Positions 9,533 to 18,124 of a stretch of DNA of 64,000 nt are shown one piece after another. Source of the DNA: an uncultured bacterium (GTDB taxonomy: Bacteria; Myxococcota_A; Bradymonadia; UBA7976; VGTA01); contig CALSSE010000003.1 in assembly GCA_943788935.1 (NCBI GenBank), positions 462,493 through 526,492 of the forward strand. The letters are read 5' to 3'. The first letter of the stretch is position 1. Each line of letters starts with the position of its first letter. Below the pieces are notes generated by a model. That model saw nothing but the letters and a program-made list of their open reading frames with translations, searched no databases and was not told the DNA's origin. The position numbers and the translations under genes were made by a program.

Positions 9533-10201
9533 ATGAGTGATATACTACCAACACCAACACCACAGCTCATCTTACGAGGGTATTGGAGAAGCTCTGCGAC
9601 TTGGCGGGTTCGAATCGCCCTTCATTACAAATCGATCCCTTTTCAATATATCCCCATTCATCTAGTGAGAGATGGAGGAGAACAGCATAGCGCCCAAGAG
9701 CTCGCCCGAAACCCACTCGCTCAGGTGCCGACTCTTGAACTTGACTCTGGCGTCATCCTCACTCAGTCATTAGCGATCATCGATTATCTAGAGAGCGTGC
9801 ACCCTAACCCTAGCCTCTATCCCACAAATCCTCTAGAGAGGGCACGAGCGATACAAATCGCTGAAGTGATCAATGCAGGGATACAGCCCCTACAAAACCT
9901 CTCCCTGTTGCTCAAAGTAGGCGCTTTAGGCTTTGATAAAGCAGGTTGGGGTCGTGAATACATAGAGAGAGGTCTCTTGGCGATAGAATCGATGATCAGT
10001 GACTACCCTAAGCACCCATTCCTCATCGGAGAGGCACCGAGCATCGCTGATCTCTGTTTGATCCCCCAGCTATATAACGCGCGCCGGTTTAAAGTGAACT
10101 TAGATCTTATCCCTCGACTCTGTGAAATCGAGACTCTCTGTCAAGAGCTGACCCCATTCAAGCGAGCGCACCCCGACTCTCAAGTGGATGCGCAACTCTA
10201 A
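9533..10201 (+). CDS. maiA: Zeta-class glutathione S-transferase / maleylacetoacetate isomerase
   Basis: A 222-residue cytoplasmic protein of the GST superfamily. The thioredoxin-like domain begins LILRGYWRSSATWRVRIAL, the zeta-class active-site stretch where the first serines activate glutathione. The cis-proline NPLAQVPTLELDSGV and the LTQSLAIIDYLES signature follow, and the all-helical C-terminal domain contains HPFLIGEAPSIADLCLIPQ. Length and motif order match bacterial maleylacetoacetate isomerase of tyrosine/phenylalanine catabolism. No other gene of that pathway is in the window, so a general GST role is an alternative. The start ATG follows AAAGAGATAAACC. Confidence 0.8.
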   Translation: MSDILPTPTPQLILRGYWRSSATWRVRIALHYKSIPFQYIPIHLVRDGGEQHSAQELARNPLAQVPTLELDSGVILTQSLAIIDYLESVHPNPSLYPTNPLERARAIQIAEVINAGIQPLQNLSLLLKVGALGFDKAGWGREYIERGLLAIESMISDYPKHPFLIGEAPSIADLCLIPQLYNARRFKVNLDLIPRLCEIETLCQELTPFKRAHPDSQVDAQL

Positions 10202-10223
10202 ACGATGTTATCGCGCTGATCTA

Positions 10224-10394
10224 TTATAAGTCGATGATTACCACGCGCTTGGGCTCAGGCTCTGCCTCTATCTCGTCTTGTCGACGGGGAGGAGGGGGTT
10301 CAGGTATGGGAAGCTGCAAAGCTGGTCGTTCGTTAATACGTCGCCGCTCTTCTTCTCGTCTACGGATCTGATCGATAATATATGCGTCTAGCAT
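10224..10394 (-). CDS. Small proline/arginine-rich protein, 56 residues
   Basis: A short frame from ATG at 10394 to TAA at 10224. The product starts MLDAYIIDQIRRREEERRR, continues with a proline-rich core (LPIPEPPPPRR) and ends KRVVIIDL. A run of GAGAGAGAGGAC lies just before the ATG and makes a good ribosome-binding site. The pattern of hydrophobic start, charged helix, PxPxPPPP and short hydrophobic C-terminus looks like a designed small adaptor rather than noise. I believe similar small proteins occur in related deltaproteobacteria, but that is recollection and not verified. The function is unknown. Confidence 0.6.
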   Translation of the reverse strand: MLDAYIIDQIRRREEERRRINERPALQLPIPEPPPPRRQDEIEAEPEPKRVVIIDL

Positions 10395-10838
10395 GATGTC
10401 CTCTCTCTCGTAGCGATAGTTAAAAGTAGTCTCTCTCTATATACTAAACACAGTAACGATCTTGTCGAGGTCATTCATCCATTTTTTTTAATTTATCTCT
10501 TGATCATATGGCGTAAATATTTTAATCAACACGGTTTTCATCTGTAAAACTCTTGATATTTAATTGCCATACAAGCGGTGAAGTTCCTTTATTGAGCTCC
10601 TCTCATGGAGAAAAGGGCGTGCTGTCGAGGTCTTTTATATAAAAAGCACTGGGGATCGTTAAGCTCACAGGCTAAGTAGGTCCAACAACGACCGTATAGA
10701 CTCAATCGGCTTGGGGTAAGCTCTTCAGCGTGGACACTAGAGCGCTAGAGTGACACTCGTTTGAAGCACCATCTCCACATCTGCGCTCCATCTCTGTTAT
10801 GAGTGGCGCGAGGGGAGGAGCGCTAACTCCCGCTAGAC
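10395..10838. other. 444-bp intergenic region
   Basis: No credible coding frame. The part next to the small gene (about 10430-10580) is AT-rich and could hold its promoter. The part next to the AgmX-like gene (about 10600-10838) is visibly richer in G and C without coding structure and might include an RNA gene or a long 3' untranslated region; I could not fit it to a known RNA family. Confidence 0.5.
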
Positions 10839-12158
10839 TCAGAAGCCTGAGTTGAACACAAAGGGGAACTTGATCGCGCAAATACCACCGTCAGGCTTAG
10901 TGAACTTCCAACGCTTGATTGAACGAGTCATACAGCTCTCAACCGTGCCGTTCTTAAGAGTACTACTGCCGACCCACACCTTCATTACCTTACCATCGAG
11001 ACCAATGTTCCAGTTTAAGATGACCTTACCACCTAACTCAGGATTTCGTGCTAACTCTTTCTCATAGCAGTATTGGATCCCTCGTTGTCGACGACTGACG
11101 ACTCGGAGAATGTCAGACTGCTTGCAGAAGTTACCGACTGAGGGCTTTCCTCTTCTGACCTTAAACTTCTTCTTCGCTTTACCACGGCCTCCAAGTTTAG
11201 CGCGGGTTCCACGACCTCCACCCGTGTCGATTTTGCCCATACCATGGATACGACCAAAGCCAGAGCCTCCTCCACCAGAGCCTGTGCCTCGAAGACCCAT
11301 GCCACCAGCGCCATGACCCATCACGAGTTCACCATCACCACCGTTCATCGCCGCGTTGAGTTGGTCCGAGAACCCGTCCTTGTTACCGAAGACGCTGCTG
11401 AGCGCTCCGCGACCCATTAGACTTGAACTGAGAGCTTTAGCGAGACCAACATTCTTGATCTTGTCAACGAGTTCTCCATCGGTTTTAGGCACTTTGGATT
11501 TATCTAGTTTATCTTCTTCACCAAACTTACCCTCTTCACCACCAGCCTGCTTACCGACGTCTTCCTCTTCCTCTTCCTCAAGGTCTTCGACCTCTACCTC
11601 TTCATCTTTTTGTGTGAGAACCTCGGTGAAGCGGTCATCGATCTGAACGTTTACAAAGGCTTGATAATCTTTGAAAGCGAAAGCGGTGATCAGCAATCCG
11701 AAGTGCAAGATCATCGCGAAGAGTAAAGCGCTGAAGAATCGCGATTCAAATACAGTCAGTAACGGCGTTGCGAAGGTAGACTTCTCAACCTCGGTGACAT
11801 AAAAGAACACCGCGAGCTGTTCATTAATATTGATCAAGCCGCGGTCACCCACCTGTAAGAGTTGCATCTGTTGTTCATTGCTAAACTCTCTACGAGTACT
11901 ACTCTGCTCGACCCAACCGTTCATATTGGGGTGAAGTATAAGCTGAGCTCCCATGCTACTGCCGGGAGAGAACAACCTATAAGCATCGGTGGCGACCAAC
12001 GCGTCTAACGGGGCTCGCAGGTCTGCTTTCTTGCTGCTACCGAGGACTCCACCCTTCTCGGGGTCGAGGAGGGTCTCACTAAAGACGGAGTCGCTCCATA
12101 TAACGGCGACGCGAATCTGTATTTTTTTGCTCACAATGCTCTCCATATCCAGTTTCAT
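10839..12158 (-). CDS. AgmX/PglI C-terminal domain protein (TonB-like)
   Basis: A 439-residue protein with one transmembrane helix (about 142-162, FFSALLFAMILHFGLLITAF). The cytoplasmic side (1-140) looks like a small beta-rich domain. Outside the helix come an acidic stretch (185-220), a glycine-rich linker (272-325), a basic patch (KAKKKFKVRRGK, 327-338), and a C-terminal TonB-like domain with CYEKELARNPELGGKVILNW and a final CAIKFPFVF. The AgmX/PglI C-terminal family is known from myxobacterial gliding and adventurous-motility proteins; here the function is inferred only. The first ATG (12158) has a poor ribosome-binding site; ATG 12146 or a GTG at 12134 preceded by GGAG are alternatives. 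Confidence 0.85.
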   Translation of the reverse strand: MKLDMESIVSKKIQIRVAVIWSDSVFSETLLDPEKGGVLGSSKKADLRAPLDALVATDAYRLFSPGSSMGAQLILHPNMNGWVEQSSTRREFSNEQQMQLLQVGDRGLININEQLAVFFYVTEVEKSTFATPLLTVFESRFFSALLFAMILHFGLLITAFAFKDYQAFVNVQIDDRFTEVLTQKDEEVEVEDLEEEEEEDVGKQAGGEEGKFGEEDKLDKSKVPKTDGELVDKIKNVGLAKALSSSLMGRGALSSVFGNKDGFSDQLNAAMNGGDGELVMGHGAGGMGLRGTGSGGGGSGFGRIHGMGKIDTGGGRGTRAKLGGRGKAKKKFKVRRGKPSVGNFCKQSDILRVVSRRQRGIQYCYEKELARNPELGGKVILNWNIGLDGKVMKVWVGSSTLKNGTVESCMTRSIKRWKFTKPDGGICAIKFPFVFNSGF

Positions 12159-12524
12159 TTCGCTAGATGTTAGCTCTCGCTATGATCTAGAGCGCCTCAG
12201 ACTAACTCTACTGATCACAATAAGCAAACAGTCTATTGAGCTAGCTAGCTACTCTTTGGCGAAGAAGGTATATTCTTTCTATGTCGATTGACAAGTCTCT
12301 GATTGAGAAGTTCACTGAGGTGAAAAATATTTCTCTGCCCAAGGTAAGTCTTTTGGAGCCATGGAGCTAACTATCAGCGCTGTATTCACAGGGTGTTTCA
12401 ACCTTAAAACGACCACTTCAAGACTCCCCTCCTGATTTTGGATCATAAACAGATCGATATGACAGACCTCAACTTTAAACAGTCCAATGGCCCTAAACGA
12501 TCTTCTAAGTTGAAAGGTCAAGTT
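12159..12524. other. 366-bp divergent intergenic region
   Basis: This separates the AgmX-like gene from the operon starting with the trypsin-like protein. It contains a candidate minus-strand promoter (12267-12294). A 29-codon plus-strand frame (12281-12370, starting MSIDKSLIEKF) has a GAAGAAGG box 12 bp upstream but is too short to call. Confidence 0.4.
12267..12294 (-). promoter_or_regulatory. Candidate sigma-70 promoter for the AgmX-like gene
   Basis: Minus-strand TTGTCA (12294-12289) and TATACC (12272-12267) with a 16-bp spacer, giving a leader of roughly 100 nt before the AgmX-like start. The -10 box is a weak match. Confidence 0.3.
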
Positions 12525-13319
12525 ATGTCTCGGAGAGGTTTCTTCGGGATCAGACCCTCGCCCATACTACTGCCAAGACTACTGTTACCATTGCTATTTC
12601 TAACCCACGGTGAATCGACCTCTCACAGCGCACCTCAGCCTAAAGTTGGTTATTTACTCAATGAAACCTCTCTTATAAGACTCCAAAGGGAGATCTCGAA
12701 CCAGCATCTAGACCTTACAATTCGTACCCAACCTCGATCAGGTTATCGGTTTGTCGGGGAGAGAGTTCGTGTAGGGAGAGCTCTAGTGATCAACCCTCAG
12801 CTCATCCTCACTAGCGCTCATCTACTGACTCTCTCTGCCGATGAGTCCTCTCTAACTATTCAGGTGAGTTGTCCTACGGTCTCTAGACCTATTGAGTCTA
12901 CTCTCGGAGAGATCGACAAGATGTCTCTTAAAAAAGGTTGGGCGCTGATCTCTATAAAAGACACCTTAAAATGTACTCTTGTTAGAGAAAATGGTCCTAA
13001 TCTTATTCACTCTAAATCTGATCAAAGCCTCTATGCCGGACTTCATCTATATGCCTACGAAGCACCTCCGAAGAGGCCTGCACGTATCACTCTCATAGGT
13101 AAAGCGACCGCTCCGATGAACTATTACTGGAGAGCGGCAGGCCAACTCCCCGCCGGTACTCCTCTCTTTGATGAACGAGGGTCAATGGTCACCTTCGTCT
13201 CTCAAGTTCATTACAATATAAACACTCAGGTCAATGAGTCTCTGATCCTCCCAATCGTAGCGCTACAGAGTTTACCCTCCTCTATACGTCCTCTCCATTC
13301 AGGTCACAGAGATGAATGA
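12525..13319 (+). CDS. Exported trypsin-fold protein with apparently lost catalytic triad
   Basis: A 264-residue protein with an N-terminal hydrophobic segment (PILLPRLLLPLLFL), probably a signal peptide. The middle resembles an S1 peptidase: VINPQLILTSAHLL (His about 99) is the usual histidine strand. The expected Asp strand reads KKGWALISIKD with no aspartate at the canonical place, and the GDSGGP position reads LPAGTPLFDERGSMV, with Thr instead of the nucleophilic Ser. It is therefore probably a non-catalytic relative. I chose ATG 12525, preceded by AAAGGT, over an in-frame TTG at 12438. It overlaps tilS by 8 bp, so translation is likely coupled. Weak similarity makes the fold assignment tentative. 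Confidence 0.55.
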   Translation: MSRRGFFGIRPSPILLPRLLLPLLFLTHGESTSHSAPQPKVGYLLNETSLIRLQREISNQHLDLTIRTQPRSGYRFVGERVRVGRALVINPQLILTSAHLLTLSADESSLTIQVSCPTVSRPIESTLGEIDKMSLKKGWALISIKDTLKCTLVRENGPNLIHSKSDQSLYAGLHLYAYEAPPKRPARITLIGKATAPMNYYWRAAGQLPAGTPLFDERGSMVTFVSQVHYNINTQVNESLILPIVALQSLPSSIRPLHSGHRDE

Positions 13320-14820
13320 AACGCACCTCTCTTCCAAGCTCATCGCTCCTATCGACTCCATTTTAAAAGAGTTAAGCCCGATAAATCGTTTATCTCTCGC
13401 TGCGCCGAATCGATTGGCGGTCGCCTGCTCTGGAGGTGTTGATTCTATGTTGTTGGCTGATGTCCTCATAGAGCATATACGCTCGACATCAATCGAAGCG
13501 AAAGTGATCATCTTGACGGTTGATCATCAGCTCCATCCACAGTCAGAAGAGAACGCTGAAGCAGTATGTAGATATTGGCGAGGACGTGGAATTGAGAGTC
13601 ATCTCTTAATCGCTGACCCTCTCCTGATCTCATCCGGATCAGGGGTGGAAGATGGGGCGAGAAAAGCTCGCTATGCTGCGATTGAAGAATCGGTGATCTC
13701 TCATCAGTTAGAGTGTGTATTTTTTGCTCATCACGCGGGTGATCAAGTCGAGACCCTGTTAATGCGGCTTCAAGGACCAAGTGGGCTGAGAGGGATGGGA
13801 GGTATCCCTCAGCAACGAGGATGGGTATGGCGACCGTGGCTCAAGGTCGAGCCAAAGTTAATCTGTGAGATCCACAACACTAGATCTTTACCGGTATACG
13901 AAGATCCCACCAATGTTGAGCTCCGCTATTTGCGCAATAAGGTCAGACATTATGTTCTGCCGTCTTGTGAGGAGACCTTTGAGTCTGGATGGCAGAAACG
14001 GGTAGCGGTCAGCGCTCAAGCGCTCGCTGAAGAAGCGGATGTATTACATTATTTCGTACAGCGCTTCGCCACCACCTTGATCACCGATGACGCTCATATA
14101 GGGCGCTTAACTCTTCATTGGACATTCGATCCAAAAGAGCACCCCAAAGCGCTACAAAGGTCTATACTTCGATATTTTTATACCCGAGCCCTCTATTACT
14201 TTAGTGATCACAGTGATCTCCGTCGAGTGCGTGACCAAATGAACCTCTTAGAAGAGATATGGGCCGCTCCACATCATGTAGAGCGCTCTCTCCCTCATGG
14301 TTTGATTATCTGGGGAAAGAGCGGACATTTAGTCATCAGCGCCTCTTCAAGGCTTCCAGTCCTCCCCGAAAACATTAGCATCTCCTTAGAGTCTATCATC
14401 CAAGGAGAGGAGATACAGTGGGGAGAGTGGACTCTATCATTTGCCCCCATCACGCTTGGTCATTCTGAGGAGAAAACGGGTGATCCGAGTCCTTCAGATC
14501 GACCCTACCCTGAGCTTGGTATAGATATACACTCATTGAGGGCTCCACTCTTACTGTCTAGGCCGGTCAAGGGAGCGAGATTTAGACCTGTACACTCTCC
14601 GGGGAGTAAGAGGGTTAAGCGTTTATGGAGTGACCAGAAAGTCCCTCTATTTGAGAGGGATCGACTCCCGGTCCTCCTCGAGGCTAATGATCAAATCGTG
14701 TGGGCACCTTACTGTCGACCTTCTCATCACTCAATCCCTGCATCGTCGCAGCGATCTACCACTAAAGAGCCTCGTCATCCTTTATATTGGATCAAGTGGA
14801 CGTTAAGAGATAAAGCCTAA
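13312..14820 (+). CDS. tilS: tRNA(Ile)-lysidine synthase
   Basis: A 502-residue cytoplasmic enzyme that uses ATP and lysine to convert C34 of tRNA-Ile(CAU) to lysidine. The PP-loop SGGVDS is at residues 40-45, followed by TVDHQLHPQSEENA, the family-specific GVEDGARKARYAAIE, and FFAHHAGDQVETLLMRL. The C-terminal part carries LLLSRPVKGARFRPVHSPGSKRVK split across the TilS C-terminal domain that reads the acceptor stem. It overlaps the upstream trypsin-like gene by 8 bp, and its TAA overlaps the stop of the convergent Card1-like gene (14817) by 4 bp. Confidence 0.95.
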   Translation: MNETHLSSKLIAPIDSILKELSPINRLSLAAPNRLAVACSGGVDSMLLADVLIEHIRSTSIEAKVIILTVDHQLHPQSEENAEAVCRYWRGRGIESHLLIADPLLISSGSGVEDGARKARYAAIEESVISHQLECVFFAHHAGDQVETLLMRLQGPSGLRGMGGIPQQRGWVWRPWLKVEPKLICEIHNTRSLPVYEDPTNVELRYLRNKVRHYVLPSCEETFESGWQKRVAVSAQALAEEADVLHYFVQRFATTLITDDAHIGRLTLHWTFDPKEHPKALQRSILRYFYTRALYYFSDHSDLRRVRDQMNLLEEIWAAPHHVERSLPHGLIIWGKSGHLVISASSRLPVLPENISISLESIIQGEEIQWGEWTLSFAPITLGHSEEKTGDPSPSDRPYPELGIDIHSLRAPLLLSRPVKGARFRPVHSPGSKRVKRLWSDQKVPLFERDRLPVLLEANDQIVWAPYCRPSHHSIPASSQRSTTKEPRHPLYWIKWTLRDKA

Positions 14821-15989
14821 GAGAGAAGCTGCTCTTCCATCCATTGGTCGAGTCGCTTCAACTCTTCTCCTTGACAGAGATAAACCCCATTGAGGTTGAG
14901 CGTTTGAGCGTGATATTCTGGAAGAGTATCTGCGCTCAACCACACCACTTGAGCTCCAAAGTGAGCTCTTAATGAACTTGAATCATCTAGCAACTCTTCT
15001 AAATATTCTGAGCTAGAGTTGACACAAAAGAAGAATATTAACTGACTGTTCACTAGAGCGGTGAGAGAGATCTGTCGATCAAAGGTTGAGGGGTAGGGGA
15101 GCTCAAGCTGTAAATCTTGTCGAGTCGCCCAGACATAGTGAGGATTAGAGAGCTTATCAAGGACAGCTTGAGCGAAGAGTGAGAGCCAGCCCCCTGCGCA
15201 ATATGATCGGTGAAGCTCGCTGCTAAATAGTAACCGACCTTGGTTGAGCTCTACACACCCTGCAGATTCAAACCGGTCTAGAATATCTTGAAACAGCGGG
15301 ATCGCAATCTCGGTTCCTCTCACTGGCGGAGAGAGCAGCTCTGCATTGTTTGCTTGTTTAGCGAGTCGCTGGATCACCTCTAAGGAATCAGCACTCCCAT
15401 GAGCCACACCGATCAGATAATGGCTAAGTTTCTCGAGGTGCTCTTCAAACCAAACCCCTTCCCATCCATCATGAACCCTAGCCCCTAAGCGTCTAATCAA
15501 GTCATCCAATTTGATCTGAGGCTTTAACTGAATTCGCTGAGTTCTCGCTCCTAGTCGATAAAGGTGACCATTTACACAAGAGAGTAAAGGGCAATCATAA
15601 GAGAGGAACATCTGAGTACAGATAGAGCTGAGGAGTGGATAGTCTCCATTAACACAGAGCGGGAGAGGGTTATCTAACCTTTTAAGTTTTTGATCAAGCT
15701 GATGGGCGACCTCCTCAAGAGGAGAGAGTCGAAGAGGCCAGCGCTCTACTTCGATTGTCAGTGACATTAATAAAGACTCAATGAGTCTAACTTCTGCAGA
15801 CTCCTCTTCATCATAAATTAGCACTACCCGCTGTGGTTTAAATCTTTGATCGAGCGAGATCATCAGAGGAGCGAGGCCTCCACAATAAAGGCTGTGTCGA
15901 AGTGAACCTCGTCCACTCATTAGCTTCGAATGGGTCACCGTAGCGCGTAATGGACTCAGTATCAAAGCGTGGTCAAGCGGATGGCTCAC
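14817..15989 (-). CDS. Card1/Can2-like (CARF plus DUF1887) protein with degenerate nuclease site
   Basis: A 390-residue cytoplasmic protein, tentatively placed with the CRISPR ancillary nucleases Card1/Can2 by layout. Residues 1-150 look like a CARF Rossmann domain: repeated strands, VVLIYDEEESAEVRLIESLL (55-74), then LPLCVNGDYPLLSSICTQM (109-127) where the family has an NxTGGTK-type ligand loop. CAGGWLSLFAQAVL (264-277) matches the GGWLE hallmark that opens the PD-(D/E)xK nuclease domain. The catalytic strands read STFDRQ (Asp304 kept) and LIFFFCVNS (317-325), where ExK would be Glu and Lys; both appear replaced. It starts 15 bp after the Asp/Cys-repeat lipoprotein stop. No Cas gene or array is present. 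Assignment is from motif reading only. Confidence 0.55.
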   Translation of the reverse strand: MSHPLDHALILSPLRATVTHSKLMSGRGSLRHSLYCGGLAPLMISLDQRFKPQRVVLIYDEEESAEVRLIESLLMSLTIEVERWPLRLSPLEEVAHQLDQKLKRLDNPLPLCVNGDYPLLSSICTQMFLSYDCPLLSCVNGHLYRLGARTQRIQLKPQIKLDDLIRRLGARVHDGWEGVWFEEHLEKLSHYLIGVAHGSADSLEVIQRLAKQANNAELLSPPVRGTEIAIPLFQDILDRFESAGCVELNQGRLLFSSELHRSYCAGGWLSLFAQAVLDKLSNPHYVWATRQDLQLELPYPSTFDRQISLTALVNSQLIFFFCVNSSSEYLEELLDDSSSLRAHFGAQVVWLSADTLPEYHAQTLNLNGVYLCQGEELKRLDQWMEEQLLS

Positions 15990-16004
15990 TCATGGCTCCT
16001 CACA

Positions 16005-17687
16005 TCATGGGGCGCAGAAACCTGCCGCTGCGCAATCGGAGTCTTCACAGTCAACCGCGCCATCACCATCATTGTCAAACATATCTGCGCAGAAACCCGC
16101 TTCTCCACTCTCTCCACCACAAACGCTGACAAAAGGATTCTGACTACAACCATTGTCATTACAGTCGATATACCCATTTCCGTCGTTATCCACACGGTCG
16201 ACACAGGCTTGATCAGTATTCTCACCTTCGCCACATACCGTCACCCATGGATTACGGCTACAGCTGAAATCCATACAATCGGTAAAGTTGTTGCCGTCAT
16301 TGTCTTGTTCATCACTACACAGCTCATTGGTGATTTCTAGAGCTCCACCCTCAGAAGAACACACAGTCACTGCTGGGTTATAAAGACAGTGGCGATCTTC
16401 ACAGTCGGTGAATCCATCACCGTCATCATCGACCATATTTGAGCATAGTTCATCGCTAGACTCGAAGTAGTCCTCATTAAAGTCAGGGACATCAGGGATG
16501 GGCGCTGGCATCCCACCACACACTGAAGCGACCGCGCAATCTTCGTCGTCACAATCGATTAACCCATCACCATCATTATCGATAGTATCTAAGCAGAATC
16601 CCGCTTCACTCTCTTTACAATAGCCAACAAGATCATTACGACTGCATCCGAAGTCATCACAGTCGACAAAGCCATTGCCGTCATTGTCTTGTTGGTCATT
16701 ACACGCCTCAGTAAAATTCTCAGCGGCCGGACAAACGGTAACCCAAGGATTGCGACTACAAGAGAAGTCATCACAGTCCGTAAAGTTATTGCCATCGTTA
16801 TCCATTTGGTCGCTACACAGTTCATCGCCGATTTCACCCCCTTGACCACAGACAGTGACCGAGGGGTTATATCTACAATGAAGGTCTGCGCAGTCTACGA
16901 GTCCATCTCCATCATTGTCCTCTCCATCGCTACACTTCGCGTCTCCTGTCTCATGCTGATCCTCTGAAGGGAGCACTCGGTCGATTGGAGTAATATCACC
17001 CGCACAAGAAGCGGCCGCCGCGCAATCACTATCTTCACAATCGGTTTGACCATCACCGTCATTATCGATCCCATCTAAACAAAAGCCACGCTCGCTGTCT
17101 TTGCAGGCTCCTACGATTGGGCTCTGCTGACAAGCGATATCGTCACAATCAGCGAAGCCATTCTCATCGTTATCTAGTCCATCTGTGCAGAGTTCATAAG
17201 TGTTCTCTTGCGGACCACAGATCGTGACCCATGGATTACGACTACAACTAAAGTCCATGCAATCAGCAAAATCATTTTCATCGTTATCCATCTCATCGCT
17301 GCAGAGCTCATCGGAGTTTTCTCCAGCCTCTGCGCAACCGACCGCAGGATTTAGTAAGCAATGAAGATCTTCACAGTCCACTTTTCCGTCGCCATCGTCA
17401 TCAAGTCCATTCGCACATAGAGAAGGTGTAGACTCATTCTTTACATCACCCGTCGGGACCTCAACCATAGTTCCTGCAGAAGCGCCCCCCTCAGTGCCAG
17501 AGGTTTCTCCTCCTGCTCCTCCATTCGCTGAGCCGGCGGCCATTACACCGGCAGTCATCATTCCTCCATCCGTCTCCTCAGTATCATCTCCATAATCACA
17601 GGCAGTGACAAACATGAAGCACATCAACACAAGAGCCCACCTCTTAGGTGGAGCTGTAGATCGCATAGTAAAGACTGTCTGATTCAT
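16005..17687 (-). CDS. Lipoprotein with 12 Asp/Cys repeat modules (MopE-like)
   Basis: A 560-residue exported lipoprotein. The signal peptide ends in a lipobox FVTAC with the lipidated Cys at 30, followed by a Gly/Ala/Met linker (GGMMTAGVMAAGSANGG). Twelve modules of the form CxDGxDNDGDGxxDCxDxxC follow. They fall into three successive sets of four, each set having the ending order LHC, FSC, a variable xxC, and SDC or EDC, and each set repeating NPWVT after FSC. The Asp ladders suggest calcium binding and the paired Cys suggest disulfides, as in MopE-like and thrombospondin-type repeats. Surface location is inferred. AAGGAG lies 8 bp before the ATG. The Card1-like gene follows after 15 bp. 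Confidence 0.85.
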   Translation of the reverse strand: MNQTVFTMRSTAPPKRWALVLMCFMFVTACDYGDDTEETDGGMMTAGVMAAGSANGGAGGETSGTEGGASAGTMVEVPTGDVKNESTPSLCANGLDDDGDGKVDCEDLHCLLNPAVGCAEAGENSDELCSDEMDNDENDFADCMDFSCSRNPWVTICGPQENTYELCTDGLDNDENGFADCDDIACQQSPIVGACKDSERGFCLDGIDNDGDGQTDCEDSDCAAAASCAGDITPIDRVLPSEDQHETGDAKCSDGEDNDGDGLVDCADLHCRYNPSVTVCGQGGEIGDELCSDQMDNDGNNFTDCDDFSCSRNPWVTVCPAAENFTEACNDQQDNDGNGFVDCDDFGCSRNDLVGYCKESEAGFCLDTIDNDGDGLIDCDDEDCAVASVCGGMPAPIPDVPDFNEDYFESSDELCSNMVDDDGDGFTDCEDRHCLYNPAVTVCSSEGGALEITNELCSDEQDNDGNNFTDCMDFSCSRNPWVTVCGEGENTDQACVDRVDNDGNGYIDCNDNGCSQNPFVSVCGGESGEAGFCADMFDNDGDGAVDCEDSDCAAAGFCAP

Positions 17688-17830
17688 TTAGGTTACTCCT
17701 TGTTTTATGGGTTAAAACCCTTAGTAACTATCTTCGATGTAAAAGCCAACCTCTTTAGAACTCTAAGCATGAATCACTGCCCTTGATGAGTTTAAATCTC
17801 TTGTAGTGGCAGATCGATCCATCAGTAGGT

Positions 17831-17872
17831 AAAAACGACAAGAGGCCTCGCAAGACACTTGCGAGACCTCTT
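17831..17872 (-). terminator. Rho-independent terminator after tRNA-Met
   Basis: Read on the minus strand, a 15-bp stem (one G-T pair) with a 3-nt TGT loop spans 17872-17840 and is followed by TGTCGTTTTT. It begins two bases after the tRNA 3' end. Confidence 0.85.
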
Positions 17873-17874
17873 TA

Positions 17875-17948
17875 TGGCTTCGGTGAGATTTGAACTCACG
17901 ACCCCACGGTTATGAGCCGTGTGCTCTAACCAGCTGAGCTACAAAGCC
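17875..17948 (-). tRNA. tRNA-Met (CAT anticodon, elongator type)
   Basis: 74 nt including the discriminator A; CCA is not encoded. Acceptor arm GGCTTTG/CGAAGCC, D-arm with AGCTCAGCTGGTTAGAGC, anticodon arm CACGG-CTCATAA-CCGTG giving CAT, T-arm GTGAG-TTCAAAT-CTCAC. The acceptor end (paired G1-C72) and overall match to elongator tRNA-Met argue against initiator tRNA; tRNA-Ile(CAU) modified by TilS is the other possibility, since both share this anticodon. Confidence 0.93.
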
Positions 17949-17997
17949 ACGACGAAGACAACTAGCAGACATTCTTCCTTAGAGCAAGTCATTTTTC

Positions 17998-18026
17998 TAG
18001 GTAAGTATAAGAAGTGGCTTGGTCAA
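17998..18026 (-). promoter_or_regulatory. Candidate promoter for tRNA-Met
   Basis: Minus-strand TTGACC (18026-18021), 17-bp spacer, TACCTA (18003-17998). The -35 is good and the -10 mediocre; it lies about 50 bp upstream of the tRNA. Confidence 0.3.
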
Positions 18027-18124
18027 ACTTTGAAGCATAACTTGGATGTTTTTGATAAACCCTTTACATAGACAAGAACATTCAAATATTTACTGATCAC
18101 TCAATACGTTGAGAGCGAGGTTCA

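Noticed and set aside
12312..12521. 69-codon minus-strand frame
   Set aside because: No ribosome-binding site or recognisable features, and it lies in a divergent promoter region.
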